In this document: one piece after another, positions 10,789 through 24,690 of the stretch
How positions within the stretch are numbered: position 1 is the first letter of the stretch
How the letters are laid out: each line of letters opens with the position of its first letter
NCBI GenBank assembly: GCA_949752795.1
Contig: CATKHW010000549.1
Coordinates: 434,001-498,000, forward strand
Length of the DNA: 64,000 nucleotides
Source: Hyperoodon ampullatus
Taxonomy: Eukaryota > Chordata > Mammalia > Artiodactyla > Ziphiidae
Direction: 5' to 3'
Position numbers and translations under genes: made by a program
The notes under the pieces: model-generated
Database searches by the model: none
The model's input: only the letters and a program-made list of their open reading frames with translations
What the model was told of the DNA's origin: nothing

Positions 10789-12525
10789 CTTGGCCAAAAA
10801 GGGCGTATGCGTTTTCTCCTGAATATATTCAGGAGAAAACGCATACGCCCTTTTTGGCCAAGCAAGCAAGCGGGCAATGCAAATCTGCACTACAAAGAAG
10901 TATCACTTCCCACCGGTCAAAAGGGACATCCACAAAATGTGTAAAAACCAGAAAGGCAAGACAGGCCCTGGAGAACAGGGAGCCTTGTTATGCTGATGGG
11001 CGGGATGTAAATTGTCAACTGCCTCTCTGGAGGAGTGTATTGTGTTCCCTAAAACAAGTAAAGAACAGAGCTACAGAGCCAAGGGCACTTCCAGTCTAGG
11101 GAACATACCTTGGGAAAACTGAAAATCAATAAGACAGAGCCACCCCAAAATTTAGGGCTGCACTGCTTACAAGGACCTCAACTTGGGTACACCTTAAATA
11201 TCCCAGGAAATATAAAAATGGTTCAAAACATTGTGGTACTTACGTACGATGGAATATCCCTCAGCCATGAAATCAATGTCATAAGACCAGTAGCAGCAAA
11301 ATGGGTGGATTCAGGTACGATGATTCTAAGTGAAATAAGTCACACAGAAAAAGAAACTTATCATAAGATATCACTTATGAAGATCCTGTAAACATGGCTA
11401 CACTTGAACTGAGTTAGGAAAGAGAATAGTGTCTCACATTTAGAAAACACTCTTATGCCTGCTTAAGTGGGAAGGAGAGTTGGGGTGATGCATAAAACCA
11501 GAGTTTGCTATAAGCAGCGGTACCGTTCCAAAAACCAACTATGGAATAGACAAGACCTACAGCTTCCTCAGTGAAAGGGACTCAAAACCCCATATTTCCC
11601 GCAGAGGAATATATCTGGCTAGTAAGAATCTTAAAACCTATGTATTGATATGTCTCCGTGAGGGAATCAAGGGTGTCTAGACTGGCATAAATATGGCAGC
11701 GAGAATCAGCTCAAACCCACTATAAAAAGGAATTTCAAAAACAAAACAAAAAAACTGGGAAATTCTTTACAATTCCTTCAGGGTCTCTGATGAAACCTGG
11801 AATGACCCTATCTACAATGACAGTTGGATGTGGCATAAGGAGGGACACTTGGGACTGAGAGGATTGGTGAGATTGGGTGAGCAAATGCAGACACTTTAAA
11901 GCACAAATACCTGGCACCCATTCCATGGGTCCAAACTCTCCAGGTTGAAGGGAATATTACTACAGCTATAACATGTACGGGAAACCTAGAGAACGGACAC
12001 ACTGTGAATACGAAAGGTTTCTAAAACTCAAAGAATAGTCCCTCTCCTGGTGCTCCGGTTGGAATTTCCATCTGATTTACTATCAACCTCCCAACTTGGA
12101 GAGACAGCCCCTTTAACCTCCTGGTTCTCACAGGTTTCCTATTGGGCAGAGGATGAAACGGAAGAGGGAGAACCAATGAGAGAGTAGCTGTTAGGCATTT
12201 GGACGGGCACATATAACTGTAATTTCGCGGCAGGAAGAAGTTAACCAAAGTCTCAGACCCCCATCGGGAACCAGCATAAGTCCTGAACCAAAATTTTGAA
12301 CTTGCGGTCAGCTCACAAAAAACGAGTTGAAAAATGGAGCTCAGGGGCACAGCAATTCACAAACTGGCCGAGTAATAAAGGACAACTATCGTCCAAAAAT
12401 CTGTTGAGGGAAGGCAACGAGGCGGACTTGAAAGCGAGGCACAATAGCAGGAAACAGATTTCAAGAGGTACGTTGGAATCGCCTTTAAAGCACAGGAAGA
12501 GGGGCACAACTTCGACAATGATGCA
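10789..12525 (+). repeat. Satellite unit U7 (1,737 bp; HOR I, position 4)
   Basis: Perfect palindrome 10789-10862. It has gggtgtctagactgg and catctgatttac in its second half and ends with tttcgcggcagg and the shortened gaagttaacc spacer, all shared with U11. Confidence 0.95.
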
Positions 12526-14263
12526 CTTGGCCAAAAAGGGCGTATATGTTTTCTCCTAAATATATTCAGGAGAAAACGCATACGCCCTTTTTGGCCAAGC
12601 AAGCAAGCGGGCAATGCCAATCTGCACTACAAAGAAGTATCACTCCCCACCGGTCAAAAGGGACATCCACAAAATGTGTAAAAACCAGAAAGGCAAGACA
12701 GGCCCTGGAGAACAGGGAGCCTTGTTATGCTGATGGGCGGGATGTAAATTGCCAACTGCCTCTCTGGAGGAGTGTATTGTGTTCCCTAAAACAAGTAAAG
12801 AACAGAGCTACAGAGCCAAGGGCACTTCCAGTCTAGGGAATATACCTTGGGAAAACTGAAAATCAATAAGACAGAGCCACCCCAAAATTTAATGCTGCAC
12901 TGCTTACAAGGACCTCAACTTGGGTACACATTAAATATCCCAGGAAATATTAAAATGGTTCAAAAAATTTTGGTACCTACGTACGATGGAATATCCCTCA
13001 GCCATGAAATCAATGTCATAAGACCAGTAGCAGCAAAATGGGTGGATTCAGGTACGATGATTCTAAGTGAAATAAGTCACACAGAAAAAGAAACTTATCA
13101 TAAGATATCACTTATGAAGATCCTGTAAACATGGCTACACTTGAACTGAGTTAGGAAAGAGAACAGAGTCTGACATTTAGAAAACACTCTTATGCCTGCT
13201 TAAGGGGGAAGGAGAGGTTGGGTGATGCATAAAACCAGAGTTTGATATAAGCACAGGTACCGTTCCAAAAACCAACTATGGAATAGACAAGACCTACACC
13301 TTCCTCAGTGAAAGGGACTCAAAACCCCATATTTCCCGCAGAGGAATATATCTGACTAGTAAGGATCTTAAAACCTATGTATTGATATGTCTCCATAAGG
13401 GAATCAAGTGTGTCTACACTGGCATAAACATGGCAGCGAGAATCAGCTCAAACCCACTATAAAAAGGAATTTCAAAAACAAAACAAAAAAACTGGGAAAT
13501 TCTTTACAATTCCTTCAGGGTCTCTGATGAAACCTGGAATGACCCTATCTACATTGACAGCTGGATGTGGCATAAGGAGGGACACTTGGGACTGAGACGA
13601 TTGTTGAGATTGTGTGAGCAAATGCAGACCCATTAAAGCACAAATGCCTGGCACCCATTCCATGGGTCCCAACTCTCCAGGTTGAAGGGAATATTACTAC
13701 AGCTATAACATGTACGGGAAACCTAGAGAACGGACACACTGTGAATACGAAAGGTTTCTAAAACTCAACGAATAGTCCCTCTCCTGGTGCTCCAGTTTTA
13801 TTTTCCATCTGCTTTACTATCAACCTCCCAACTTGGAGAGACAGCCCCTTTAACCTCCTGGTTCGCACAGGTTTCCAATTTGGCAGAGGATGAAAGGGAA
13901 GAGGGAGAACCAATGAGAGAGTAGCTGTTAGGCATTTGGACGGGCACATATCACTGTAATTTTCCGGCAGGAAGAAGAATTAACCAAAGTCTCAACCCCC
14001 ACCGGGGACCAGCAGAGGTCCTGAACCAAAATGTTGGACTTGCGGTCAGCTCACCAAAAACGAGTTGAAAAATGGAGCTCAGGGGCACAGCAATTCACAA
14101 ACTGGCCGAGTAATAAAAGACAACTATTGTCCAAAAATCTGTTGAGGGAAGGCAACGAGGTGGACTCGAAAGCGAGGCAGAATAGCAGGAAACAGATTTC
14201 AAGAGGTACGTTGGAATCGCCTTTAAAGCACAGGAAGAGGGGCACAACTTCGACAATGATGCA
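12526..14263 (+). repeat. Satellite unit U8 (1,738 bp; HOR II, position 1)
   Basis: Palindrome 12526-12599 has three left-arm changes (gtatatg, cctaaata). The ORF2-like part has aatgctgcactgc, matching U4 at 6,951 bp distance. It contains gattgttgag at 13599 and ccagttttatt at 13792. Confidence 0.95.
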
Positions 14264-16000
14264 CTTGGCCAAAAAGGGCGTATGCGTTTTCTCCTGAATA
14301 TATTCAGGAGAAAACGCATACGCCCTTTTTGGCCAAGCAAGCAAGCGGGCAATGCAAATCTGCACTACAAAGAAGTATCACTTCCCACTGGTCAAAAGGG
14401 ACATCCACAAAATGTGTAAAAACCAGAAAGGCAAGACAGGCCCTGGAGAACAGGGAGCCTTGTTATGCTGATGGGCGGGATGTAAATTGCCAACTGTCTC
14501 TGTGGAGGAGTACATTGTGTTCTCTAAAACAAGTAAAGAACAGAGCTACAGACCCAAGGGCACTTCCAGTCTAGGGAATATACCTTGGGAAAATTGAAAA
14601 TCAATAAGACAGAGCCACCCCAAAATTTAGGGCTGCACTGCTTACAAGGACCTCAACTTGGGTACACCTTAAATATCCCAGGAAATATAAAAATGGTTCA
14701 AAAAATTGTGGTACTTACGTACGATGGAATATCCCTCAGCCATGAAATCAATGTCATAAGACCAGTAGCAGCAAAATGGGTGGATTCAGGTACGATGATT
14801 CTAAGTGAAATAAGTCACACAGAAAAAGAAACTTATCATAAGATATCACTTATGAAGATCCTGTAAACATGGCTACATTTGAACTGAGTTAGGAAAGAGA
14901 ACAGTGTCTCACATTTAGAAAACACTCTTATGCCTGCTTAAGGGGGAAGGAGAGGTTGGGTGATGCATAAAACCAGAGTTTGATATAAGCACAGGTACCG
15001 TTGCAAAAACCAACTATGGAATAGACAAGACCTACACCTTCCTCAGTGAAAGTAACTCAAAACCCCATATTTCCCGCAGAGGAATATATCTGACTACTAA
15101 GGATCTTAAAACCTATGTATTGATATGTCTCCGTAAGGGAATCAAGTGTGTCTACACTGGCATAAACATGGCAGCGAGAATCAGCTCAAACCCACTATAA
15201 AAAGGAATTTCAAAAACAAAACAAAAAAACTGGGAAATTCTTTACAATTCCTTCAGGGTCTCTGATGAAACCTGGAATGACCCTATCTACAATGACAGCT
15301 GGATGTGGCATAAGGAGGGACACTTGGGACTGAGACGATTGGTGAGATTGGGTGAGCAAATGCAGACCCATTAAAGCACAAATGCCTGGCACCCATTCCA
15401 TGGGTCCCAACTCTCCAGGTTGAAGGGAATATTACTACAGCTATAACATGTACGGGAAACCTAGAGAATGGACACACTGTGAATACGAAAGGTTTCTAAA
15501 ACTCAACGAATAGTCCCTCTCCTGGTGCTCCGGTTTGACTTTCCATCTGCTTTACTATCAACCTCCCAACTTGGAGAGACAGCCCCTGTAACCTCCTGGT
15601 TCGCACAGGTTTCCAATTGGGCAGAGGATGAAACGGAAGAGGGAGAACCAATGAGAGAGTAGCTGTTAGGCATTTGGACGGGCACATATCACTGTAATTT
15701 CCCGACAGGAAGAACAATTAACCAAAGTCTCAACCCCCACTGGGGACCAGCAGAGGTCCTGAACCAAAATGTTGGACTTGCGGTCAGCTCACCAAAAACG
15801 ACTTGAACAATGGAGCTAATGGGCACAGCAATTCACAAACTGGCCGAGTAATAAAGGACAACTATCGTCCAAAAATCTGTTGAGGGAAGGCAACGAGGCG
15901 GACTTGAAAGCGAGGCAGAATAGCAGGAAACAGATTTAAGAGGTACGTTGGAATCGCCTTTAAAGCACAGGAAGAGGGGCACAACTTCGACAATGATGCA
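14264..16000 (+). repeat. Satellite unit U9 (1,737 bp; HOR II, position 2)
   Basis: Perfect palindrome 14264-14337. Counterpart of U5 at +6,951 bp, with gaacaatggagctaatg at 15805 and the same 1-nt deletion. Unlike U5 it keeps the tag stop near 14,572. Confidence 0.95.
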
Positions 16001-17739
16001 CTTCGCCAAAAAGGGCGTATGTGTTTTCTCCTGAATATATTCAGGAGAAAACGCATACGCCCTTTTTGGCCAAGCAAGCAAGCGGGCAATGCAAATCCGC
16101 ACTACAAAGAAGTATCACTTCCCACTGGTCAAAAGGGACATCCACAAAATGTGTAAAAACCAGAAAGGCAAGACAGGCCCTGGAGAACAGGGAGCCTTGT
16201 TATGCTGATGGGCGGGATGTAAATTGCCAACTGCCTCTCTGGAGGAGTACATTGTGTTCCCTAAAACAAGTAAAGAACAGAGCTACAGAGCCAAGGGCAC
16301 TTCCAGTCTAGGGAATATACCTTGGGAAAATTGAAAATCAATAAGACAGAGCCACCCCAAAATTTAGGGCTGCACTGCTTACAAGGACCTCAACTTGGGT
16401 ACACCTTAAATATCCCAGGAAATATAAAAATGGTTCAAAAAATTGTGGTACTTACGTACGATGGAATATCCCTCAGCCATGAAATCAATGTCATAAGACC
16501 AGTAGCAGCAAAATGGGTGGATTCAGGTACGATGATTCTAAGTGAAATAAGTCACACAGAAAAAGAAACTTATCATAAGATATCACTTATGAAGATCCTG
16601 TAAACATGGCTACATTTGAACTGAGTTAGGAAAGAGAACAGTGTCTCACATTTAGAAAACACTCTTATGCCTGCTTAAGGGGGAAGGAGAGGTGGGGTGA
16701 TGCATACAACCAGAGTTTGATATAAGCACAGGTACCGTTCCAAAAACCAACTATGGAATAGACAAGACCTACACCTTCCTCAGTGAAAGGGACTCAAAAC
16801 CCCATATTTCCCGCAGAGGAATATATCTGACTAGTAAGAATCTTAAAACCTATGGATTGATATGTCTCCGTGAGGGAATCAAGTGTGTCTAGACTGGCAT
16901 AAACATGGCAGCGAGAATCAGCTCAAACCCACTATAAAAAGGAATTTCAAAAACAAAACAAAAAAACTGGGAAATTCTTTACAATTCCTTCAGGGTCACT
17001 GATGAAACCTGGAATGACCCTATCTACAATGACAGCTGGATGTGGCATAAGGAGGGACACTTGGGACTGAGACGATTGGTGAGATTGGGTGAGCAAATGC
17101 AGACCCTTTAAAGCAATAATGCCTGGCACCCATTCCATGGGTCCCAACTCTCCAGGTTGAAGGGAATATTACTACAGCTATAACATGTACGGGAATCCTA
17201 GAGAACGGACACACTGTGAATACGAAAGGTTTCTAAAACTCAAAGAATAGTCCCTCTCCTGGTGCTCCGGTTTGACTTTCCATCTGCTTTACTATCAACC
17301 TCCCAACTTGGAGAGACAGCCCCTTCAACCTCCTGGTTCGCCCAGGTTTCCAATTTGGCAGAGGATGAAAGGGAAGAGGGAGAACCAATGAGAGAGTAGC
17401 TGTTAGGCATTTGGACGGGCACATATCACTGTAATTTCCCGGCAGGAAGAAGAATTAACCAAAGTCTCAGCCCCCCACCGGGAACCAGCATAGGTCCTGA
17501 ACCAAAATGTTGGACTTTCGGTCAGCTCACCAAAAACGAGTTGAAAAATGGAGCTCAGGGGCACAGCAATTCACAAACTGGCCGAGTAATAAAGGACAGC
17601 TATCGTCCAAAAATCTGTTGAGGGAAGGCAACGAGGCGGACTTGAGAGCGAGGCAGAATAGCAGGAAACAGATTTCAAGAGGTACGTTGGAATCGCCTTT
17701 AAAGCACAGGAAGAGGGGCACAACTTCGACAATGATGCA
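16001..17739 (+). repeat. Satellite unit U10 (1,739 bp; HOR II, position 3)
   Basis: Palindrome 16001-16074 has two left-arm changes (cttcgcc, gtatgtg). Counterpart of U6, sharing agcaataatgcctgg near 17,112. Confidence 0.95.
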
Positions 17740-19476
17740 CTTGGCCAAAAAGGGCGTATGCGTTTTCTCCTGAATATATTCAGGAGAAAACGCATACGCC
17801 CTTTTTGGCCAAGCAAGCAAGCGGGCAATGCAAATCTGCACTACAAAGAAGTATCACTTCCCACCGGTCAAAAGGGACATCCACAAGATGTGTAAAAACC
17901 AGAAAGGCAAGACAGGCCCTGGAGAACAGGGAGCCTTGTTATGCTGATGGGCGGGATGTAAATTGTCAACTGCCTCTCTGGAGGAGTGTATTGTGTTCCC
18001 TAAAACAAGTAAAGAACAGAGCTACAGAGCCAAGGGCACTTCCAGTCTAGGGAATATACCTTGGGAAAACTGAAAATCAATAAGACAGAGCCACCCCAAA
18101 ATTTAGGGCTGCACTGCTTACAAGGACCTCAACTTGGGTACACCTTAAATATCCCAGGAAATATAAAAATGGTTCAAAAAATTGTGGTACTTACGTACGA
18201 TGGAATATCCCTCAGCCATGAAATCAATGTCATAAGACCAGTAGCAGCAAAATGGGTGGATTCAGGTACGATGATTCTAAGTGAAATAAGTCACACAGAA
18301 AAAGAAACTTATCATAAGATATCACTTATGAAGATCCTGTAAACATGGCTACACTTGAACTGAGTTAGGAAAGAGAACAGTGTCTCACATTTAGAAAACA
18401 CTCTTATGCCTTCTTAAGTGGGAAGGAGAGTTGGGGTGATGCATAAAACCAGAGTTTGCTATAAGCAGCGGTACCGTTCCAAAAACCAACTATGGAATAG
18501 ACAAGACCTACACCTTCCTCAGTGAAAGGGACTCAAAACCCCATATTTCCCGCAGAGGAATATATCTGGCTAGTAAGAATCTTAAAACCTATGTATTGAT
18601 ATGTCTCCGTGAGGGAATCAAGGGTGTCTAGACTGGCATAAATATGGCAGCGAGAATCAGCTCAAACCCACTATAAAAAGGAATTTCAAAAACAAAACAA
18701 AAAAACTGGGAAATTCTTTACAATTCCTTCAGGGTCTCTGATGAAACCTGGAATGACCCTATCTACAATGACAGCTGGATGTGGCATAAGGAGGGACACT
18801 TGGGACTGAGAGGATTGGTGAGATTGGGTGAGCAAATGCAGACACTTAAAAGCACAAATACCTGGCACCCATTCCATGGGTCCAAACTCTCCAGGTTGAA
18901 GGGAATATTACTACAGCTATAACATGTACGGGAAACCTAGGGAACGGACACACTATGAATACGAAAGGTTTCTAAAACTCAACGAATAGCCCCTCTCCTG
19001 GTGCTCCGGTTTGACTTTCCATCTGATTTACTATCAACCTCCCAACTTGGAGAGACAGCCCCTTTAACCTCCTGGTTCTCACAGGTTTCCAATTGGGCAG
19101 AGGATGAAACGGAAGAGGGAGAACCAATGAGAGAGTAGCTGTTAGGCATTTGGACGGGCACATAAAACTGTAATTTCGCGGCAGGAAGAAGTTAACCAAA
19201 GTCTCAGACCCCCATCGGGAACCAGCATAAGTCCTGAACCAAAATTTTGGACTTGCGGTCAGCTCACAAAAAACGAGTTGAAAAATGGAGCTCAGGGGCA
19301 CAGCAATTCACAAACTGGCCGAGTAATAAAGGACAACTATCGTCCAAAAATCTGTTGAGGGAAGGCAACGAGGCGGACTTGAAAGCGAGGCAGAATATCA
19401 GGAAACAGATTTCAAGAGGTACGTTGGAATCGCCTTTAAAGCACAGGAAGAGGGGCACAACTTCGACAATGATGCA
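17740..19476 (+). repeat. Satellite unit U11 (1,737 bp; HOR II, position 4)
   Basis: Perfect palindrome 17740-17813. Counterpart of U7: gggtgtctagactgg, catctgatttac and tttcgcggcagg recur at +6,951 bp. Confidence 0.95.
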
Positions 19477-21214
19477 CTTGGCCAAAAAGGGCGTATGTGT
19501 TTTCTCCTAAATATATTCAGGAGAAAACGCATACGCCCTTTTTGGCCAAGCAAGCAAGAGGGCAATGCCAATCTGCACTACAAAGAAGTATCACTTCCCA
19601 CCGGTCAAAAGGGACATCCACAAAATGTGTAAAAACCAGAAAGGCAAGACAGGCCCTGGAGAACAGGGAGCCTTGTTATGCTGATGGGCGGGATGTAAAT
19701 TGCCAACTGCCTCTCTGGAGGAGTGTATTGTGTTCCCTAAAACAAGTAAAGAACAGAGCTACAGAGCCAAGGGCACTTCCAGTCTAGGGAATATACCTTG
19801 GGAAAACTGAAAATCAATAAGACAGAGCCACCCCAAAATTTAGGGCTGCACTACTTACAAGGACCTCAACTTGGGTACACCTTAAATATCCCAGGAAATA
19901 TAAAAATGGTTCAAAAAATTGTGGTACTTACGTACGATGGAATATCCCTCAGCCATGAAATCAATGTCATAAGACCAGTAGCAGCAAAATGGGTGGATTC
20001 AGGTACGATGATTCTAAGTGAAATAAGTCACACAGAAAAAGAAACTTATCATAAGATATCACTTATGAAGATCCTGTAAACATGGCTACACTTGAACTGA
20101 GTTAGGAAAGAGAACAGAGTCTCACATTTAGAAAACACTCTTATGCCTGCTTAAGGGGGAAGGAGAGGTTGGGTGATGCATAAAACCAGAGTTTGATATA
20201 AGCACAGGTACCGTTCCAAAAACCAACTATGGAATAGACAAGACCTACACCTTCCTCAGTGAAAGGGACTCAAAACCCCATATTTCCCGCAGAGGAATAT
20301 ATCTGACTAGTAAGGATCTTAAAACTTATGTATTGATATGTCTCCGTAAGGGAATCAAGTGTGTCTACACTGGCATAAACATGGCAGCGAGAATCAGCTC
20401 AAACCCACTATAAAAACGAATTTCAAAAACAAAACAAAAAAACTGGGAAATTCTTTACAATTCCTTCAGGGTCTCTGATGAAACCTGGAATGACTCTGTC
20501 TACAATGACAGCTGGATGTGGCATAAGGAGGGACACTTGGGACTGAGACGATTGGTGAGATTGGGTGAGCAAATGCAGACCCATTAAAGCACAAATGCCT
20601 GGCACCCATTCCATGGGTCCCAACTCTCCAGGTTGAAGGGAATATTACTACAGCTATAACATGTACGGGAAACCTAGAGAACGGACACACTGTGAATACG
20701 AAAGGTTTCTAAAACTCAATGAATAGTCCCTCTCCTGGTGCTCCGGTTTGACTTTCCATCTGCTTTACTATCAACCTCCCAACTTGGAGAGACAGCCCCT
20801 TTAACCTCCTGGTTCGCACAGGTTTCCAATTTGGCAGAGGATGAAAGGGAAGAGGGAGAACCAATGAGAGAGTAGCTGTTAGGCATTTGGACGGGCACAT
20901 ATCACTGTAATTTCCCGAGAGGAAGAACAATTAACCAAAGTCTCAACCCCCACTAGGGACCAGCAGAGGTCCTGAACCAAAATGTTGGACTTGCGGTCAG
21001 CTCACCAAAAACGAGTTGAATAATGGAGCTCAGGGGCACAGCAATTCACAAACTGGCCGAGTAATAAAGGACAACTATCGTCCAAAAATCTGTTGAGGGA
21101 AGGCAACGAGGCGGACTTGAAAGCGAGGCAGAATAGCAGGAAACAGATTTCAAGAGGTACGTTGGAATCGCCTTTAAAGCACAGGAAGAGGGGCACAACT
21201 TCGACAATGATGCA
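19477..21214 (+). repeat. Satellite unit U12 (1,738 bp)
   Basis: Palindrome 19477-19550 has two left-arm changes (gtatgtg, cctaaata), like U8. The higher-order repeat breaks near 19.8 kb, after which it resembles a mixture of types. It ends with gaataatggagctcagg, a form intermediate to that of U5 and U9. Confidence 0.95.
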
Positions 21215-22953
21215 CTTGGCCAAAAAGGGCGTATGCGTTTTCTCCTGAATATATTCAGGAGAAAACGCATACGCCCTTTTTGGCCAAGCAAGCAAGCGGG
21301 CAATGCAAATCCGCACTACAAAGAAGTATCACTTCCCACTGGTCAAAAGGGACATCCACAAAATGTGTAAAAACCAGAAAGGCAAGACAGGCCCTGGAGA
21401 ACAGGGAGCCTTGTTATGCTGATGGGCGGAATGTAAATTGCCAACTGCCTCTCTGGAGGAGTACATTGTGTTCCCTAAAACAAGTAAAGAACAGAGCTAC
21501 AGAGCCAAGGGCACTTCCAGTCTAGGTAATATACCTTGGGAAAATTGAAAATCAATAAGACAGAGCCACCCCAAAATTTAGGGCTGCACTGCTTACAAGG
21601 ACCTCAACTTGGGTACACCTTAAATATCCCAGGAAATATAAAAATGGTTCAAAAAATTGTGGTACTTACGTACGATGGAATATCCCTCAGCCATGAAATC
21701 AATGTCATAAGACCAGTAGCAGCAAAATGGGTGGATTCAGGTACGATGATTCTAAGTGAAATAAGTCACACAGAAAAAGTAACTTATCATAAGATATCAC
21801 TTATGAAGATCCTGTAAACATGGCTACATTTGAACTGAGTTAGGAAAGAGAACAGTGTCTCACATTTAGAAAACACTCTTATGCCTGCTTAAGGGGGAAG
21901 GAGAGGTGGGGTGATGCATAAAACCAGAGTTTGATATAAGCACAGGTACCGTTCCAAAAACCAACTATGGAATAGACAAGACCTACACCTTCCTCAGTGA
22001 AAGGGACTCAAAACCCCATATTTCCCGCAGAAGAATATATCTGACTAGTAAGAATCTTAAAACCTATGGATTGATATGTCTCCGTGAGGGAATCAAGTGT
22101 GTCTAGACTGGCATAAACATGGCAGCGAGAATCAGCTCAAACCCACTATAAAAAGGAATTTCAAAAACAAAACAAAAAAACTGGGAAATTCTTTACAATT
22201 CCTTCAGGGTCTCTGATAAAACCTGGAATGACCCTATCTACAATGACAGCTGCATGTGGCATAAGGAGGGACACTTGGGACTGAGAGGATTTGTGAGATT
22301 GGGTGAGCAAATGCAGACCCTTTAAAGCACAAATACCTGGCACCCATTCCATGGGTCCCAAATCTCGAGGTTGAAGGGAATATTACTACAGCTATAACAT
22401 GTACGGGAAACCTAGAGAATGGACACACTGTGATAACGAAAGGTTTCTAAAACTCAACGAATAGTCCCTCTCCTGGTGCTCCGGTTTGACTTTCCATCTA
22501 CTTTACTATCAACCTCCCAACTTGGAGAGACAGCCCCTTTAACCTCCTGGTTCGCACAGGTTGCCAATTTGGCAGAGGATGAAAGGGAAGAGGGAGAACC
22601 AATGAGAGAGTAGCTGTTAGGCATTTGGACGGGCACATATCACTGTACTTTGCCGGCAAGAAGAAGAATTAACCAAAGTCTCAGTCCCCCACCGGGAACC
22701 AGCATAGGTCCTGAACCAAAATGTTGGACTTTCGGTCAGCTCACCAAAAACGAGTTGAAAAATGGAGCTCAGGGGCACAGCAATTCACAAACTGGCCGAG
22801 TAATAAAGGACAACTATCGTCCAAAAATCTGTTGAGGGAAGGCAACGAGGCGGACTTGAGAGCGAGGCAGAATAGCAGGAAACAGATTTCAAGAGGTACG
22901 TTGGAATCGCCTTTAAAGCACAGGAAGAGGGGCACAACTTCGACAATGATGCA
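21215..22953 (+). repeat. Satellite unit U13 (1,739 bp)
   Basis: Perfect palindrome 21215-21288. It carries aaatccgcactac after the palindrome, like U5, U6 and U10. It ends with the gactttcggtcagc form. Confidence 0.95.
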
Positions 22954-24690
22954 CTTGGCCAAAAAGGGCGTATGTGTTTTCCCCTGAATATATTCAGGAG
23001 AAAATGCCTACGCCCTTTTTGGCCAAGCAAGCAAGCGGGCAATGCAAATCTGCACTACAAAGAAGTATCACCTCCCACTGGTCAAAAGGGACATCCACAA
23101 AATGTGTAAAAACCAGAAAGGCAAGACAGGCCCTGGAGAACAGGGAGCCTTGTTATGCTGATGGGCGGGATGTAAATTGCCAACTGCCTCTCTGGAGGAG
23201 TGTATTGTGTTCCCTAATACAAGTAAACAACAGAGCTACAGAGCCAAGGGCACTTCCAGTCTAGGGAATATACCTTGGGAAAACTGAAAATCAATAAGAC
23301 AGAGCCACCCCAAAATTTAGGGCTGCACTACTTACAAGGACCTCAACTTGGGTACACCTTAAATATCCCAGGAAATATAAAAATGGTTCAAAAAATTGTG
23401 GTGCTTACGTACGATGGAATATCCCTCAGCCATGAAATTAATGTCATAAGACCAGTAGCAGCAAAATGGGTGGATTCAGGTACGATGATTCTAAGTGAAA
23501 TAAGTCACACAGAAAAAGAAACTTATCATAAGATATCACTTATGAAGATCCTGTAAACATGGCTAGACGTGAACTGATTTAGGAAAGTGAACAGTGTCTC
23601 ACATTTAGAAAACACTCTTATGCCTGCTTAATGGGGAAGGTGAGGTGGGATGATGCATAAAACAAGAGTTTGATATAAGCACAGGTACCGTTCCAAAAAC
23701 CAACTATGGAATAGACAAGACCTACACCTTCCTCAGTGAAAGGGACTCAAAACCCCATATTTCCCGCAGAGGAATATATCTGACTAGTAAGAATCTTAAA
23801 ACCTATGTATTGATATGTCTCCGTGAGGGAATCAAGTGTGTCTAGACTGGCATAAACATGGCAGCGAGAATCAGCTCAAACCCACTATAAAACCGAATTT
23901 CAAAAATAAAACAAAAAAACTGGGAAATTCTTTACAATTCCTTCAGGGTCTCTGATGAAACCTGGAATGACCCTATCTACAATGACAGCTGGATGTGGCA
24001 TAAGGAGGGACACTTGGGACTGAGAGGATTGGTGAGATTGGGTGAGCAAATGCAGACACTTTAAAGCACAAATACCTGGCACCCATTCCATGGGTCCAAA
24101 CTCTCCAGGTTGAAGGGAATATTACTACAGCTATAACATGTACGGGAAACCTAGAGAACGGACACACTGTGAATACGAAAGGTTTCTAAAACTCAACGAA
24201 TAGTCCCTCTCCCTGTGCTCCGGTTTGACTTTCCATCTGCTTTACTATCAACCTCCCTACTTGGAGAGACAGCCCCTGTAACCTCCTGGTTCTCACAGGT
24301 TTCCAATTGGGCAGAGGATGAAACGGAAGAGGGAGAACCAATGAGAGAGTAGCTGTTAGGCATTTGGACTGGCACATATAACTGTAATTTCGCGGCAGGA
24401 GGAAGTTAACCAAAGTCTCAGACCCCCACCGGGAACCAGCATAAGTCCTGAACCAAAATTTTGGACTTGCGGTCAGCTCACAAAAAACGAGTTGAAAAAT
24501 GGAGCTCAGGGGCACAGCAATTCACAAACTGGCCGAGTAATAAAGGACAACTATCGTCCAAAAATCTGTTGAGGGAAGGCAACGAGGCGGACTTGAAAGC
24601 GAGGCAGAATAGCAGGAAACCGATTTCAAGAGGTACGTTGGAATCGCCTTTAAAGCACAGGAAGAGGGGCACAACTTCGACAATGATGCA
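22954..24690 (+). repeat. Satellite unit U14 (1,737 bp)
   Basis: Palindrome 22954-23027 has about four mismatches on both arms (gtatgtg, ttcccctg, aaaatgcctacg). The 3'-UTR part has tgggatgatgc, as in U1, U15 and U16. Confidence 0.95.

Larger units (their letters stand above)
5575..12525 (+). repeat. Higher-order repeat copy I (U4-U7, 6,951 bp)
   Basis: Four units of 1738, 1737, 1739 and 1737 bp. The same length series recurs immediately afterwards. Diagnostic variants recur at exactly +6,951 bp: gattgttgag (6648), ccagttttat (6841), gaacaatggagctaatg (8854) and a 1-nt deletion giving agatttaagagg (8981). The palindrome phase is used for coordinates. By variant sharing, the real duplication boundary lies about 300 bp further right, between roughly 5,820 and 5,940. 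Confidence 0.9.
12526..19476 (+). repeat. Higher-order repeat copy II (U8-U11, 6,951 bp)
   Basis: Length series 1738, 1737, 1739, 1737, identical to copy I. The matching variants are at 13599, 13792, 15805 and 15932. The pattern stops near 19.8 kb, where U12 reads tagggctgcactac instead of the aatgctgcactgc of U4 and U8. Three further units (U12-U14) keep a shortened version of the same order. Confidence 0.9.
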
